Origin: Armatimonadota bacterium
Lineage (GTDB): Bacteria; Sysuimicrobiota; Sysuimicrobiia; Sysuimicrobiales; Kaftiobacteriaceae
Direction of reading: 5' to 3'
NCBI GenBank assembly: GCA_016193565.1
Contig: JACPRY010000024.1
Coordinates: forward strand, 1-40,943
Length of the DNA: 40,943 bases
Shown: positions 10,378 to 19,240 of the stretch, piece after piece
How positions within the stretch are numbered: position 1 is the stretch's first letter
Layout: each line of letters begins with the position of its first letter
The notes under the pieces: model-generated
Database searches by the model: none
Seen by the model: the letters and a program-made list of their open reading frames with translations, nothing else
Told to the model about the DNA's origin: nothing
Translations under genes and position numbers: made by a program

Positions 10378-11907
10378 ATGGGCGTATATATGTGCGGGGT
10401 AGACCTGGGGACCAGCGGGACCAAGACGGTGTTGGTGGGCGCGGACGGGCGCATCGTCGCGGAAGCCTACGAAGCGTCGCGCCTTATCCAGCCGGCGCCT
10501 GGCTGGGTGGAGCAGGATCCGGATGAGATGGTCGGCGCGGCGTTGCGCACCCTGGCCCAATGCATCCAGCAGAGCACGGTGCCGCCACAAGAGATCGCGG
10601 CCGTGGCGTTCGATGGTCAAATGGCGGGGATCGCCACCGTTGACCGCCAGTGGCGTCCGGTCACCCCGTATGATTCCTGGCTGGATACCCGCTGTTCGCC
10701 GTACGTGGAGCGAATGCGTGCGTACGGCGATCGCATCCTCGCCCTGACGGGCGGCCCGCCCACATATTCACACGGTCCCAAGATCCTGTGGTGGCAGCAC
10801 GAGCATCCCGACGTCTTTAGACGGATTTACAAGTTCGTGATGCTCGCGGCGTACGTGGCCGGGCGGTTGGCCGGTCTACGGGGTGACGACGCCTTCATCG
10901 ACTCCACCTACCTTCACTTCTCCTGCCTCGGCGACACTCGGGCTGGCGCGTGGTCGGAGGAGCTCTGCGCTCGCTTCGACGTGCCGCTGGACAAACTGGC
11001 GCGCATCGTGCAGCCGTGGGAGGTCGTCGGCCGCTTGACCAAAGAGGCTGCAGCCCAGACGGGTCTACTGGCAGGCACACCAGTGGTCGCCGGGGCAGGT
11101 GATCAGGCCGCAGCGATGTTAGGAGCAGGAATCCTGCGCGCGGGGACGATCTACGATGCTGCGGGCACGGCGTCGGTTCTGGCCCTCGCCGTGACTCGCT
11201 TCGTCCCCGATACGGCTCATCAGACACTGCTGGCCGCGCGCATGGTTCCTTCTGACCTCTGGTACGTCATTGGGTACATCAACGGCGGCGGACTCAACCT
11301 GCGATGGTGGCGGGACATGCTGCGCGTGGTGACGGGCGAGCGGCTTGACTATCCTGTCCTGGATCAGATGGCCTCGCAAGTTCCCGCCGGTTCTGAGGGC
11401 ATCCTCTTCATCCCGCACCTCGGAGGCCGCGTGTGTCCCAACCAGCCGGATCTGCGCGGTGGCTGGGTCGGGTTGCAGTGGGCGCACGGCTTGGGCCACC
11501 TGTACCGCGCGCTGCTAGAAAGCGTAGCTTACGAGTATGCAATTTACCTGCGCATCGCCAGAGCGCTGGTGCCGGAGACAACGTTCGCCGAAGTCCGGGT
11601 GGTGGGCGGCGGTGCGCGCAGCGACCTATGGAACCAGCTGAAGGCCGATGTCCTCGGCGTGCCCTATCTGCAGCTGAATCAGACAGAGGCCGCCGCTCTG
11701 GGCTCCGCTATGCTGGCTGGCTTTGGCGTCGGCGTGTTCTCCGACTTCGAAGAAGCTGTCGGCCGGTTCGTCTTACCCATGCGCAGGTTCGAGCCCGATC
11801 CCGGGCGGACCCACCAGTATGCCCCAGTGGCCGCGCGCTACCAGGGACTGCTGGAGGACGCGCCGTTCTGGAAGCGCGTGGCCAGCCTCAGTGCCGCGCC
11901 GGGTTAG
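10378..11907 (+). CDS. xylB: FGGY-family carbohydrate kinase, xylulokinase-like
   Basis: 509 residues. The N-terminal phosphate-binding motif is VDLGTSGTKTVL, followed by the WVEQDPDEM motif of FGGY kinases and AFDGQMAG near residue 80. The catalytic Asp is in VAGAGDQAAAML, and the C-terminal domain has VRVVGGGARSDLWNQL. The match to xylulokinases is good, but related sugar kinases (fuculo-, ribulo-, erythritol kinase) have the same motifs, so the substrate is not certain. A GAGGG ribosome site precedes the ATG. It is the last gene of the operon and its stop codon overlaps that of the convergent gene at 11904 (TTAG). Confidence 0.82.
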   Translation: MGVYMCGVDLGTSGTKTVLVGADGRIVAEAYEASRLIQPAPGWVEQDPDEMVGAALRTLAQCIQQSTVPPQEIAAVAFDGQMAGIATVDRQWRPVTPYDSWLDTRCSPYVERMRAYGDRILALTGGPPTYSHGPKILWWQHEHPDVFRRIYKFVMLAAYVAGRLAGLRGDDAFIDSTYLHFSCLGDTRAGAWSEELCARFDVPLDKLARIVQPWEVVGRLTKEAAAQTGLLAGTPVVAGAGDQAAAMLGAGILRAGTIYDAAGTASVLALAVTRFVPDTAHQTLLAARMVPSDLWYVIGYINGGGLNLRWWRDMLRVVTGERLDYPVLDQMASQVPAGSEGILFIPHLGGRVCPNQPDLRGGWVGLQWAHGLGHLYRALLESVAYEYAIYLRIARALVPETTFAEVRVVGGGARSDLWNQLKADVLGVPYLQLNQTEAAALGSAMLAGFGVGVFSDFEEAVGRFVLPMRRFEPDPGRTHQYAPVAARYQGLLEDAPFWKRVASLSAAPG

Positions 11908-12893
11908 CGCGGCGGACTGCCGTAGACTTCGGGGTTAACCACGTTGGGTGCATGCTGTCCGTTTAGGACAGCCAACAGGTTCTGGACCGCTACCAGTGCG
12001 CCCCGCGCCGTTGCTTCGTACGTGTGCGCACCGATGTGCGGTGTGAGGAGCAGCCGCGGCGCTTGCAGCAGAGGCGAGCCCACGGGCGGCTCCTGCTCGA
12101 ACACGTCGGCGGCAGCCCCGGCGATCCATCTTTCGTGTAATGCCTGAGCCAGCGCGTGCTCGTCCACCACGCCGCCCCGTGCTGTGTTGATGAGGTATGC
12201 CGTCGGCTTCATCTGGCGTAACTCTGCCTGCCCGATCAGGTGGTGCGTCTGCGGCGTCAGCGGCACGTGGAGGCTGACGAAGTCAGCTTCGGCTATGACT
12301 ACCGATAGCGGAGCGAAGCGAACATCCAGTCCGGCCGCCGCGTGCTTATCCTGGATGATGTCGACGGCCAGCATTCGCATTTCAAATCCTCGTGCCCGGC
12401 GGGCAACCGCCTGCGCGATCTTTCCAAATCCCACCAGTCCCAGCGTCTTGCGAAATAGATCGTGTCCGAGGACGCGGTCCCACCGGCCGACGCGGACGCC
12501 GTCGTGGGCCTGAAGGATGTGGCGGGTGAGGACACTCATCAGCCCGATGACAAGATCGGCGACGGCGTCGGTGTTCACGCCGGGCGCATTCGTCACCACC
12601 ACGCCGGTGTGCGTCGCGGCCTTCAGATCGATGCCTTCGATCCCCACCCCGTTTCGGGCCACAACTTTCAGCCGGGGATGAGCGGCGGCGAACGTCTGCG
12701 GTCCGATACGGTCGACGCCGGCAATAATGCCGTCGATCTTTCCTACACGCGTGGCGAGCTCGCTGTCTGTGAGGGGCCGATCGCCCGGGATGGCGATGAC
12801 CTCGACCCCGGCGCCTTGTAGCAGGTCGGCGGGCTCAGGGCTGCCTTCGAAAAACGATCGGGCGGTGATGAGTACCTTCCACTGCGCCGGCAC
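11904..12893 (-). CDS. D-isomer-specific 2-hydroxyacid dehydrogenase (phosphoglycerate dehydrogenase-like)
   Basis: About 329 residues from the GTG at 12893, which has an AGAGGTG ribosome site and is followed closely by the usual first strand KVLITARSFF; an upstream in-frame ATG at 12926 is weaker. The NAD motif reads LGLVGFGKIAQAVARRA. The catalytic Arg is in INTARGGVVDE, the Glu in FEQEPP and the His in LTPHIGAHT. Single-domain relatives reduce or oxidise 2-hydroxyacids such as glycerate, lactate or phosphoglycerate. It is 208 bp downstream of the KDPG aldolase, so it may have its own start or be the tail of the long minus-strand unit. Confidence 0.85.
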   Translation of the reverse strand: MPAQWKVLITARSFFEGSPEPADLLQGAGVEVIAIPGDRPLTDSELATRVGKIDGIIAGVDRIGPQTFAAAHPRLKVVARNGVGIEGIDLKAATHTGVVVTNAPGVNTDAVADLVIGLMSVLTRHILQAHDGVRVGRWDRVLGHDLFRKTLGLVGFGKIAQAVARRARGFEMRMLAVDIIQDKHAAAGLDVRFAPLSVVIAEADFVSLHVPLTPQTHHLIGQAELRQMKPTAYLINTARGGVVDEHALAQALHERWIAGAAADVFEQEPPVGSPLLQAPRLLLTPHIGAHTYEATARGALVAVQNLLAVLNGQHAPNVVNPEVYGSPPR

Positions 12894-13101
12894 AGCAACA
12901 CCTCTGGCAATCTCATCTTCCACCATTGCCCCCAGAATCTGCAGTTCTTTGGCCGGTCGATCTTCTCGCCCAAGAGGATGCCTACCTTTTGCGCCCGTCT
13001 CGTGTGTGATGCGCGGTCGAAAGTGCATGGCCGGAAGATCCATGCGAGTGGAAGGGAAAAGAGATCATTAAGCCGCCTGCGCGGGATCGTATCGCTCTCG
13101 G

Positions 13102-13749
13102 TCACCTGGGCTGGACGGCCCTGCGGGCGCGTCGGACCGCTGCCATCAACTCCACCGCACGTTGCCTGAGGCTGGCGTAATCCCCCGTGGTAACTACGTC
13201 GCGGATTAAACCCGAGCCGACGCCCACCGCCACTGCGCCAGCGGCAAACCATTCGTGCACATTGGCGGAGTCCACGCCCCCGGTGGGGATGGCCCGAAGT
13301 GACGGGAGCGGCTCCTGCAACGCGCGGAGGTAGCCAGGGCCACCAACGCTGGCCGGGAAGAGTTTCACCACCTCGACGCCGAGTGTCAGTGCTGCCATGA
13401 TCTCCGATGGCGTAAAGGCTCCTGGAATGACAGGGATGCTGGTCTGACGGCCAACTGCGATCACTTCCGGTGGGGCGACGACGCTCACGAGAAACTCGGC
13501 TCCCGCATCAATCGCGTGGCGCGCCGCTGCTCCTTCGACCACGGTTCCAGCGCCGATAAGCAGTTCGGGAAAGGCGCCCCGCAGCTGCCGTATCACCTTC
13601 AGGGCATCGGGGACGGTGAATGTCACCTCAATGATGGGGATGCCCGCCTGGATCAACACCTCGCTGATCCGGAGGGCGGATTCCACCGATGGGGCCCGGA
13701 TTATCGGGATGACGCCGACCTGAACGATGCGATCAAGACTCGCGTTCAT
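13102..13749 (-). CDS. eda: KDPG/KHG aldolase (2-dehydro-3-deoxy-6-phosphogluconate aldolase)
   Basis: 215 residues, normal for the family. Features are GVIPIIRAPSVESAL at the start, the Glu in IPIIEVTFTVPDAL, GAGTVVEGAAARHAIDAGA, the Schiff-base Lys in VEVVKLFPAS, and IPTGGVDSANVHEWFAAGA near the end. The enzyme splits KDPG into pyruvate and glyceraldehyde 3-phosphate. A KDG kinase lies in the same co-directional gene set at 17586, so the pair would complete the lower Entner-Doudoroff branch. I start at the ATG at 13749, preceded almost directly by GGAGG (unusually short spacing); further upstream sequence is not protein-like. The gap of 129 bp to the next gene upstream is longer than elsewhere in this run. 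Confidence 0.9.
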   Translation of the reverse strand: MNASLDRIVQVGVIPIIRAPSVESALRISEVLIQAGIPIIEVTFTVPDALKVIRQLRGAFPELLIGAGTVVEGAAARHAIDAGAEFLVSVVAPPEVIAVGRQTSIPVIPGAFTPSEIMAALTLGVEVVKLFPASVGGPGYLRALQEPLPSLRAIPTGGVDSANVHEWFAAGAVAVGVGSGLIRDVVTTGDYASLRQRAVELMAAVRRARRAVQPR

Positions 13750-13878
13750 CCCTCCACTTTTCGCGCATCTGTCGCTACGTTTCCTGGCAACGGGAGCTTC
13801 TGCACCAGACGAGAACGGAGGGTGGTGATGTCCTGATGACCGCAAAGATGCCTTGCTCGAGGATGAAATCGAAGGTGG

Positions 13879-14220
13879 TCAGGGCTGCTCACCTTCCTTG
13901 GGGAGCGGCGCGATCTGGCTGACCCAGTAGAACCTAGCGATCTCCTTCACTCGATGCACGGGCACACTGCGCACTTCCACAGCATTGCCATCAGAACCCG
14001 ATACCCGCCCGAACCGCTGGAACGTTAGAATATGAAAGCGTTCCGGGGGAAAGCGTAGGGTGACGCGCAGATCCACCGTGCCCCGCGCCGAGGCATGCGC
14101 GCGGAGATCAGGCGGGACCTTTCCGGTGGCCTGGTATGTGAGCCAAGCCTGCCAGCTGATGATGACCAGGATGATCAGAAGGATAATGCGGCCGGGACGG
14201 GATGTCACGAGGCGCAGCAT
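13879..14220 (-). CDS. Small protein with one N-terminal membrane segment, function unknown
   Basis: About 113 residues from an ATG at 14220 that overlaps the stop of the ABC ATPase (TGATG). The N-terminus is MLRLVTSRPGR followed by a hydrophobic helix (IILLIILVIISWQAW), so it is either membrane-anchored or exported. The remainder is mixed, with TVDLRVTLRFPPERFHILTF, and I recognise no family. Tight coupling to the ATPase suggests it belongs to the NitT/TauT-type transporter cassette. Confidence 0.6.
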   Translation of the reverse strand: MLRLVTSRPGRIILLIILVIISWQAWLTYQATGKVPPDLRAHASARGTVDLRVTLRFPPERFHILTFQRFGRVSGSDGNAVEVRSVPVHRVKEIARFYWVSQIAPLPKEGEQP

Positions 14221-14852
14221 CACGCCACCGGCGCCCTAACCAGCGAGAGCACGCGCGCTGCCAACCCTTTATATCCGGGATCCTCGATCAGCTTCTGCCA
14301 AGTCCGTGGCCGCGGCAGCTCGACACCGACGATCTCCCGCACATGGCCGGGACGGGGCGTTAGCACGACCACCCGGTTGGCGAGGAAGACCGCCTCCTCC
14401 ACATCATGGGTGACAAAGAGGATGGTGGGCTGCTTCGCCTCCCAGATCCTAGTGAGTTCCTCCTGCAGCGTCATCCGGGTCTGCGCATCGACACTGGCGA
14501 AGGGCTCGTCCATCAACATCAGGTCGGGATGGTTTGCCAGCACACGGGCGACCCCCACGCGCTGTTGCATACCACCGGAGAGTTCGTGAGGGTACCGGTG
14601 CTCAAAACCCTCCAGACCGCCGAGCTCGATATACTCCCGTGCGATGCGGTCCCGCTCCACCTTGGCGATGCCCCGCATCTTCAATCCGAAGCCCACATTA
14701 TCCATGGTCTTGCCGCATCCGCTTGGCCCAAGGATTGCGACGAACTCACCGTTCTGGATCTCCAAAGAGACCTCGTCGATCGCCGTGACGTGGTGCCCCG
14801 CGTAGATGTCAAAATAGGTCTTGCTCAGATTGCGGATGATGAGACCACCCAT
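14220..14852 (-). CDS. NitT/TauT-type ABC transporter ATP-binding protein lacking the Q-loop region (probably inactive)
   Basis: The frame is open for 210 residues against the 250-265 usual for SsuB/TauB/NrtD proteins. Walker A (GPSGCGKT, residues 42-49) is followed directly by MDNVGFGLKMRG, which normally comes about 45 residues later, after the RecA-like strands and the Q-loop (consensus VFQ...LFPW.TV.DNV). The rest is intact: signature LSGGMQQRVGVARVL, Walker B LMLMDEPFASVD and H-loop FVTHD. The junction is at about 14705/14706 and is in frame. Without the Q-loop the protein should neither couple to the permeases nor hydrolyse ATP normally. The ATG at 14852 is 7 bp after the permease stop. 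Assembly error is the alternative. Confidence 0.8.
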   Translation of the reverse strand: MGGLIIRNLSKTYFDIYAGHHVTAIDEVSLEIQNGEFVAILGPSGCGKTMDNVGFGLKMRGIAKVERDRIAREYIELGGLEGFEHRYPHELSGGMQQRVGVARVLANHPDLMLMDEPFASVDAQTRMTLQEELTRIWEAKQPTILFVTHDVEEAVFLANRVVVLTPRPGHVREIVGVELPRPRTWQKLIEDPGYKGLAARVLSLVRAPVA

Positions 14853-14859
14853 CGCGTCC

Positions 14860-15642
14860 CTACGTAGCCGGGCGCATGAGTCCCCAGCGCTCGATCGTGG
14901 CGCGCTCCGCCGGCCGGAGCAGCCCAGCGTCCACCACGTACCAGAGGATGCCAAGCAGGATCATCCCGAGGATCATTTCTATCACGCTGCCGCTCCGACG
15001 GGCGTCGAACATCATGAAACCGACGCCGCTCGTGCCGATGATAATCTCGGCAGCGATGAGCGCACGCCAGCCGTACCCGAGCCCGTTTCGCAAGCCGGTG
15101 ATGATATTCGGCAGGGCGCCGGGGACGATCACGTCCCAGAGGATGCGAAATGGTGAGGCTCCCAGGCTCTGAGCGGCACGGATCATCTCCGTGGGAATCG
15201 TGCGCACGCCAAGAGCCGCGTTGAAGATCACCGGAAAGATGACTGTATAGACAATGACGAATGTCATCGTGGTGAGGGTAAAGCCGAACCAGATGAGCAG
15301 GATGGGCAGCCAGGCGATGTCCCCGATAGCCTGAAAGAAGATAATCAGGGGCCAAAAGAATCGATAGCTGGCGGGATGGAGGCCGATCAGCAGCCCGAAT
15401 GGGACACCCACCACGACCCCCGCCGCCGCGCCCACTGCCAGCCGCGTCATGCTGTCTTGGAGGTAAACAGGGAGTACCCCTTTGTAGACCAGTGTGCCAA
15501 ACGCACGGGCCACATCCAGTGGGCCCGGGAAGAAGGCGCGGGGGTAGACTTCCAGCTCCACCACAAGGCCCCAGATAGCGGTGAGCAGCAGGAAGGGCCC
15601 CAGGGTGTGCAGGGCAGGGCTGCGAGCAATCCAGCGCATCAT
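14860..15642 (-). CDS. NitT/TauT-type ABC transporter permease (second permease gene)
   Basis: About 260 residues from the ATG at 15642, which overlaps the stop of the upstream permease by 4 bp (ATGA). It has six hydrophobic segments and the binding-protein-dependent permease loop AAQSLGASPFRILWDVIVPGALPNIITGLRNGLG (given here in part: the EAA-like ASPFRILWDVIVPGALP is the ATPase contact). It is similar in layout to the preceding permease at 15639, so the two would form a heterodimeric pore with the binding protein at 16483. In most SsuC/TauC systems a single permease makes a homodimer; two tandem permease genes are less common but known. Confidence 0.87.
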   Translation of the reverse strand: MMRWIARSPALHTLGPFLLLTAIWGLVVELEVYPRAFFPGPLDVARAFGTLVYKGVLPVYLQDSMTRLAVGAAAGVVVGVPFGLLIGLHPASYRFFWPLIIFFQAIGDIAWLPILLIWFGFTLTTMTFVIVYTVIFPVIFNAALGVRTIPTEMIRAAQSLGASPFRILWDVIVPGALPNIITGLRNGLGYGWRALIAAEIIIGTSGVGFMMFDARRSGSVIEMILGMILLGILWYVVDAGLLRPAERATIERWGLMRPAT

Positions 15643-16472
15643 GTCAGCGTCCGGGCCAGCCCCCACCGTTCAATCGTGCGCCGCTCGATGGGAGCGAGGA
15701 TCAGCCGGTCGATGGCGACCCAGATCGCACCGATGAGGATCATCCCCAACACGATTACTTCGGTGCGGTAGAAATCACGGGCCAGAAAGAGCATGTAGCC
15801 CAACCCGGCGTTCGTGGCGATGATCTCAGCGGCGATCAGTCCGCGCCAGGCGAACCCCATCCCGGTGCGGATCCCCGTCACGATATTGGGGAGGGCGCCC
15901 GGGAGGAGGACCTCGGTCAGCACCTGCCACCAATTGGCTCCTAGCGACCACGCAGCATCCCGCAGGGGCTGCGGGATGCTGCTGACTCCCAAGATCGTGT
16001 TGTAAGTAACGACGAAGAAGACCGCATTGAAGATGATGAACGTGATCGCCCCAAACCCGTATCCAAACCAAAGGGTAGCCAGGGGGATCCATGCAATCCC
16101 AGCGAGGACTGCGAAGAAGCGGAGGACAGGGGCAAAAAATGCGGCGACGAGCGGGTTAGTGCTGATCGCAACCCCCAGAGGAATGCTGGTGGTGACAGCC
16201 AGGATGCCTCCGACCAGCACGCGGCGCAGGCTCTGCCAGATGTGGTTGCCCAGTGCGCCCTCCCTCAGTTGCGCCATAAACGCAGCCCCCACATCCGCAG
16301 GTGCCGGGAAGACACGAAGCGGAATCCCATAGGTTCGTACGGCGACCACCCAGGCAGTCAAGAGCAGGGCGAAGGGTACGGCAAACCACAGGGCCGCGGA
16401 AATCGTAGCAGCCGCCGCTCTCCGAAGTGACCGTGGCGCCAGCAAGGGCGCCACGGTCTGCGCGTCGGTCAT
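15639..16472 (-). CDS. NitT/TauT-type ABC transporter permease (first permease gene)
   Basis: 277 residues with six predicted membrane segments, beginning after a short cytoplasmic N-terminus (MTDAQTVAPLLAPRSLRR). The cytoplasmic coupling loop reads AAWSLGANWWQVLTEVLLPG, followed by ALPNIVTGIRTGMGFAWRGL. The gene starts 10 bp after the stop of the substrate-binding gene and overlaps the next permease gene by 4 bp. The products of these neighbouring genes would form an importer for a small anion or an aromatic or sugar-derived acid; the family is known for nitrate, taurine, sulfonates and thiamine precursors, and the substrate here is unknown. Confidence 0.88.
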   Translation of the reverse strand: MTDAQTVAPLLAPRSLRRAAAATISAALWFAVPFALLLTAWVVAVRTYGIPLRVFPAPADVGAAFMAQLREGALGNHIWQSLRRVLVGGILAVTTSIPLGVAISTNPLVAAFFAPVLRFFAVLAGIAWIPLATLWFGYGFGAITFIIFNAVFFVVTYNTILGVSSIPQPLRDAAWSLGANWWQVLTEVLLPGALPNIVTGIRTGMGFAWRGLIAAEIIATNAGLGYMLFLARDFYRTEVIVLGMILIGAIWVAIDRLILAPIERRTIERWGLARTLT

Positions 16473-16482
16473 AAGAAGCGTC

Positions 16483-17589
16483 CTACCTCGAGGGCGGTTT
16501 GAATACGAACCCGGTGCTCACCCGTGCGGAGCCCGGGATCGGCGGAAGGTCCGAGAACAGATCAGGATACTTTGCAATGACACTGTTGATTGGCCCAGGC
16601 ATGAACACTTTGTTTACGTCGAACGTCCCCGGAATGAAGCCCAGACGGTTGAGCGTGTTCACAGCGTTGTGCAGGGCGAGATAGTTAAAGTAGGAGATAC
16701 GGATGTCGATCGTCGGCAGGTTGTTGCGCACGCCACGCAGGGCGACCTCAGGACGAAGTCCCGGCAGCCAGCGTACTGCGACAATGGCCGTCTTGACAGC
16801 CTCACCCCTCATGAACTTGTCCGCCTCGGCCCGGGCCGCCAGAAAGCGCTCGATGGTATCTGTGTTTCGCTCCGCCCAGGTGCGCAAGGCCACGTTGAAG
16901 CCCATGAACCCGATGAACCCGCCTCCACGCACGACTTCATAGGCGGTCGCAAGTTCTCCCAACGCGATGACCGGCCAGGGATCCCACGTCGCAAAAGCGT
17001 CCACCGCCCCGCCTCGCAACGCCACCGGCATCTCTCCGGGCGGCGTGTTCACCAATGTAACGTCCGCTACGGCCAACCCAGCGCGGTCGAGAATCCCCAG
17101 GATGTATAGGTGGCTGATGGTGCCGAACGACACTGCAACCTTCTTGCCTTTCAGATCGCGAATCGAGCGGATTCCCGTACCCTCCCGCGACACAAGGGCC
17201 ATGGTGTCATCGCCGCCCAACCGCACGGAGCTGCCGCTGTAGTTCCCCAGGATGACCAGGTCCATGCCGCGCAGGACGGCACCGATCATCGGCACACCGA
17301 CCTGTGCCATCTGGATCTCGCCGGCCTGCAGGGCGTTGAGTTGGTCTACCCCGGTGGGATATGGGGTGGCGATGGTCACATCAAGCCCCCACTTCTCGAA
17401 AAACCCGCGATCTAGCGCCACCGGCACGCCGAGCTGATCGATCGCAGCCACGATGCCCGCCTTCAGCTTGATGGGCGCCGGAGCTGCTCTTCCCACCGGC
17501 CCGAGTGCCAACAAGAAGGTGGCAATAACAGCACCTGCAAGAATAACAGGCCTCAGTCTTCGCGTTCCACCAAACCTGTGACTTCTCAC
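16483..17589 (-). CDS. NitT/TauT-type ABC transporter substrate-binding protein
   Basis: 368 residues. An N-terminal signal sequence (basic MRSHRFGGTRRLR, hydrophobic PVILAGAVIATFLLALG) is followed by KLKAGIVAAIDQLGVPVALD, the start of an SsuA/THI5-like two-lobed fold. Other landmarks are GVDQLNALQAGEIQMAQVG, KKVAVSFGTISHLYILGIL and GGAVDAFATWDPWPVIALG, all typical of taurine/sulfonate-type binding proteins. It overlaps the upstream kinase gene by 4 bp and precedes its two permeases. Its presence in the middle of a sugar-acid operon suggests a carboxylated or sulfonated sugar derivative as ligand, which is inference only. Confidence 0.88.
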   Translation of the reverse strand: MRSHRFGGTRRLRPVILAGAVIATFLLALGPVGRAAPAPIKLKAGIVAAIDQLGVPVALDRGFFEKWGLDVTIATPYPTGVDQLNALQAGEIQMAQVGVPMIGAVLRGMDLVILGNYSGSSVRLGGDDTMALVSREGTGIRSIRDLKGKKVAVSFGTISHLYILGILDRAGLAVADVTLVNTPPGEMPVALRGGAVDAFATWDPWPVIALGELATAYEVVRGGGFIGFMGFNVALRTWAERNTDTIERFLAARAEADKFMRGEAVKTAIVAVRWLPGLRPEVALRGVRNNLPTIDIRISYFNYLALHNAVNTLNRLGFIPGTFDVNKVFMPGPINSVIAKYPDLFSDLPPIPGSARVSTGFVFKPPSR

Positions 17590-18554
17590 TCCGTACTCCC
17601 CCCTTTCGTAGTACCTGTTTCCACTTGGGTCATGAACACTTCAACACGCGCGCGAGTCGGAATCGGATGCACTGCACCTAACCCAGTTGACGTCAGTGCG
17701 CCCACAGCGTTAGCGAAACGCCCTGCCTTCTCCAAAGGAGTACCCCGCATCCATTCGACCAGGAAGGCCGCGTCAAAGGCATCGCCCGCCCCCGTGGTAT
17801 CGAGAACCTGCACCTGCCATCCAGGCACCTGGATAGGGGCTCCTTCAGTAGAGCCGATGAGACAGCCGCCTGCTCCCTGCTTCAGCACCACAAGCCGCGG
17901 GCCGGCTGCCAGGACGTGGTTCGCGACATCTTCTGCTCTCATGCCGCCGTAGAGGTACTCCGCATCCTCGGTACTCAGGAAGACGACGTCTGTGCGAGAG
18001 ATGGTCGCCTTGATGACGGACTGGGCCGTCGCCAGGGGCCAGAGTTTTGGACGAACGTTCGCGTCGTAGCTGACCAATACCCCGCGGCTTTTCGCGAGGT
18101 CAACGGCGGCATCGACGGTAGCGCGAGTGGAATCGGAGATGGCCTGAGAGATACCACTTGTGTGGAAGACGCGGGCCGCACCGAGGTAGGCCGGATCCAT
18201 ATCCTGAGGCTGCAACCGGCTCGCAGCAGCGCCGGAGCGATAGTAGGTGAAGTCATGCTCCCCCGCTTCTTCTAGTGCAATGAAGTAGAGCCCCGTGAAG
18301 CCGTCATGATCAACGATCACTTGGGAGGCGTCAACACCTTCCTTCCTCCATAGGTTGAGGAATGACCGGCCAAACTCATCGCCGCCGAGCCGGGTGATAT
18401 ACCCGACAGAAGCTCCCATCCGAGCGGCGGCCACGACGAAGTTCGAGGTGTCTCCTCCCCAGCCCCGCCGGAACGCTGTCACGCTGCTTAGCCGGCCACG
18501 CTGCTCCGCAGCGAACTCAACCAGGGGTTCTCCTAGAGCGAGAATCTCCTCCAC
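17586..18554 (-). CDS. kdgK: PfkB-family sugar kinase, probable 2-keto-3-deoxygluconate kinase
   Basis: 322 residues from the GTG at 18554, directly before the first strand EEILALGEPLVEF; the frame stays open further 5' but is not protein-like there. The N-terminal PfkB region has GWGGDTSNFVVAAARMG and RLGGDEFGRSFLNLW; the C-terminal anion-hole/catalytic motif is DTTGAGDAFDAAFL at about residues 252-265. The pattern YYRSGAAASRLQPQDM is typical of KDG kinases. The reaction is 2-keto-3-deoxygluconate + ATP to KDPG, matching the KDPG aldolase downstream at 13102. The stop overlaps the start of the binding-protein gene by 4 bp. Confidence 0.83.
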   Translation of the reverse strand: MEEILALGEPLVEFAAEQRGRLSSVTAFRRGWGGDTSNFVVAAARMGASVGYITRLGGDEFGRSFLNLWRKEGVDASQVIVDHDGFTGLYFIALEEAGEHDFTYYRSGAAASRLQPQDMDPAYLGAARVFHTSGISQAISDSTRATVDAAVDLAKSRGVLVSYDANVRPKLWPLATAQSVIKATISRTDVVFLSTEDAEYLYGGMRAEDVANHVLAAGPRLVVLKQGAGGCLIGSTEGAPIQVPGWQVQVLDTTGAGDAFDAAFLVEWMRGTPLEKAGRFANAVGALTSTGLGAVHPIPTRARVEVFMTQVETGTTKGGSTE

Positions 18555-18580
18555 TCCGCGGTCCTCTCGTCGATCGTCAT

Positions 18581-19240
18581 CTAGATGCGAGCGAACTCCT
18601 TGACGGCCTTCGTGATCGAGCCCAAGCGCTTGATGGCTTCCGTCATTCGTCGTTCCGTTTCCTCGATCTGCTCGGCAGTGACAAGGATCTCCTCTGCCCG
18701 TTCCTGGGGAACGACGACGACTCCATCGGTATCGCCGACGATAATATCGCCCGGGTGGACCTGGACGCCGCCGCATACCACCGGAATGTTCTTGGCGACG
18801 GTCACATATCGTCCCACGGTGCTGGAGGGGATGACGGTGCGGGAGAAGACTGGAAAGCCGGCTTGCCTGACCTCTTCGACGTCTCGCACCCCCGCGTCGA
18901 GAACGGCACCTCCCAGACGCCGCACCACAGCCCCCGCTGTCATCAACCCACCCCACTGCGCAACGTCTCTGCTGCCCTCCGCATCCTCCATCCCGATGAT
19001 AATGATCGCTCCTGGCGCCGCCTCATCGATCGCCTCGAGGGCATGCAGCGGAGGTTGGCTTTCTGTACTGGCGCGTTCCAGGACCGTCACCGCTGGCCCC
19101 ACAATCTTGGACGGCATGATGGGCTTGATCTCATACGACATAAATCCGGCACGCTTCGCCACGCGGTCGACCGCATCCGCGACTGAAGCCGTCGTCACGG
19201 CGCGAAACCGTTCTACCACATGCCGCAAGTCGCCTGTCAT
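18581..19240 (-). CDS. RraA-family protein (HMG/oxaloacetate aldolase-like)
   Basis: 219 residues, the normal RraA-like length. Conserved stretches are TTASVADAVDR near the start, GPAVTVLERA, the loop GGLMTAGAVVRRLGGAVLDA with GVRDVEEVRQAGFPVF, and GGVQVHPGDIIVGDTDGVVV. The Gly-Gly and Arg/Asp of GAVLDAGVRD correspond to the pyruvate/metal site of 4-hydroxy-4-methyl-2-oxoglutarate/oxaloacetate aldolases of this fold. In sugar-acid operons such proteins are commonly annotated without a proven reaction. Its start overlaps the IclR gene stop by 4 bp, and it lies 26 bp before the KDG kinase. It may be an additional retro-aldol or decarboxylation enzyme for keto-acid intermediates. Confidence 0.83.
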   Translation of the reverse strand: MTGDLRHVVERFRAVTTASVADAVDRVAKRAGFMSYEIKPIMPSKIVGPAVTVLERASTESQPPLHALEAIDEAAPGAIIIIGMEDAEGSRDVAQWGGLMTAGAVVRRLGGAVLDAGVRDVEEVRQAGFPVFSRTVIPSSTVGRYVTVAKNIPVVCGGVQVHPGDIIVGDTDGVVVVPQERAEEILVTAEQIEETERRMTEAIKRLGSITKAVKEFARI

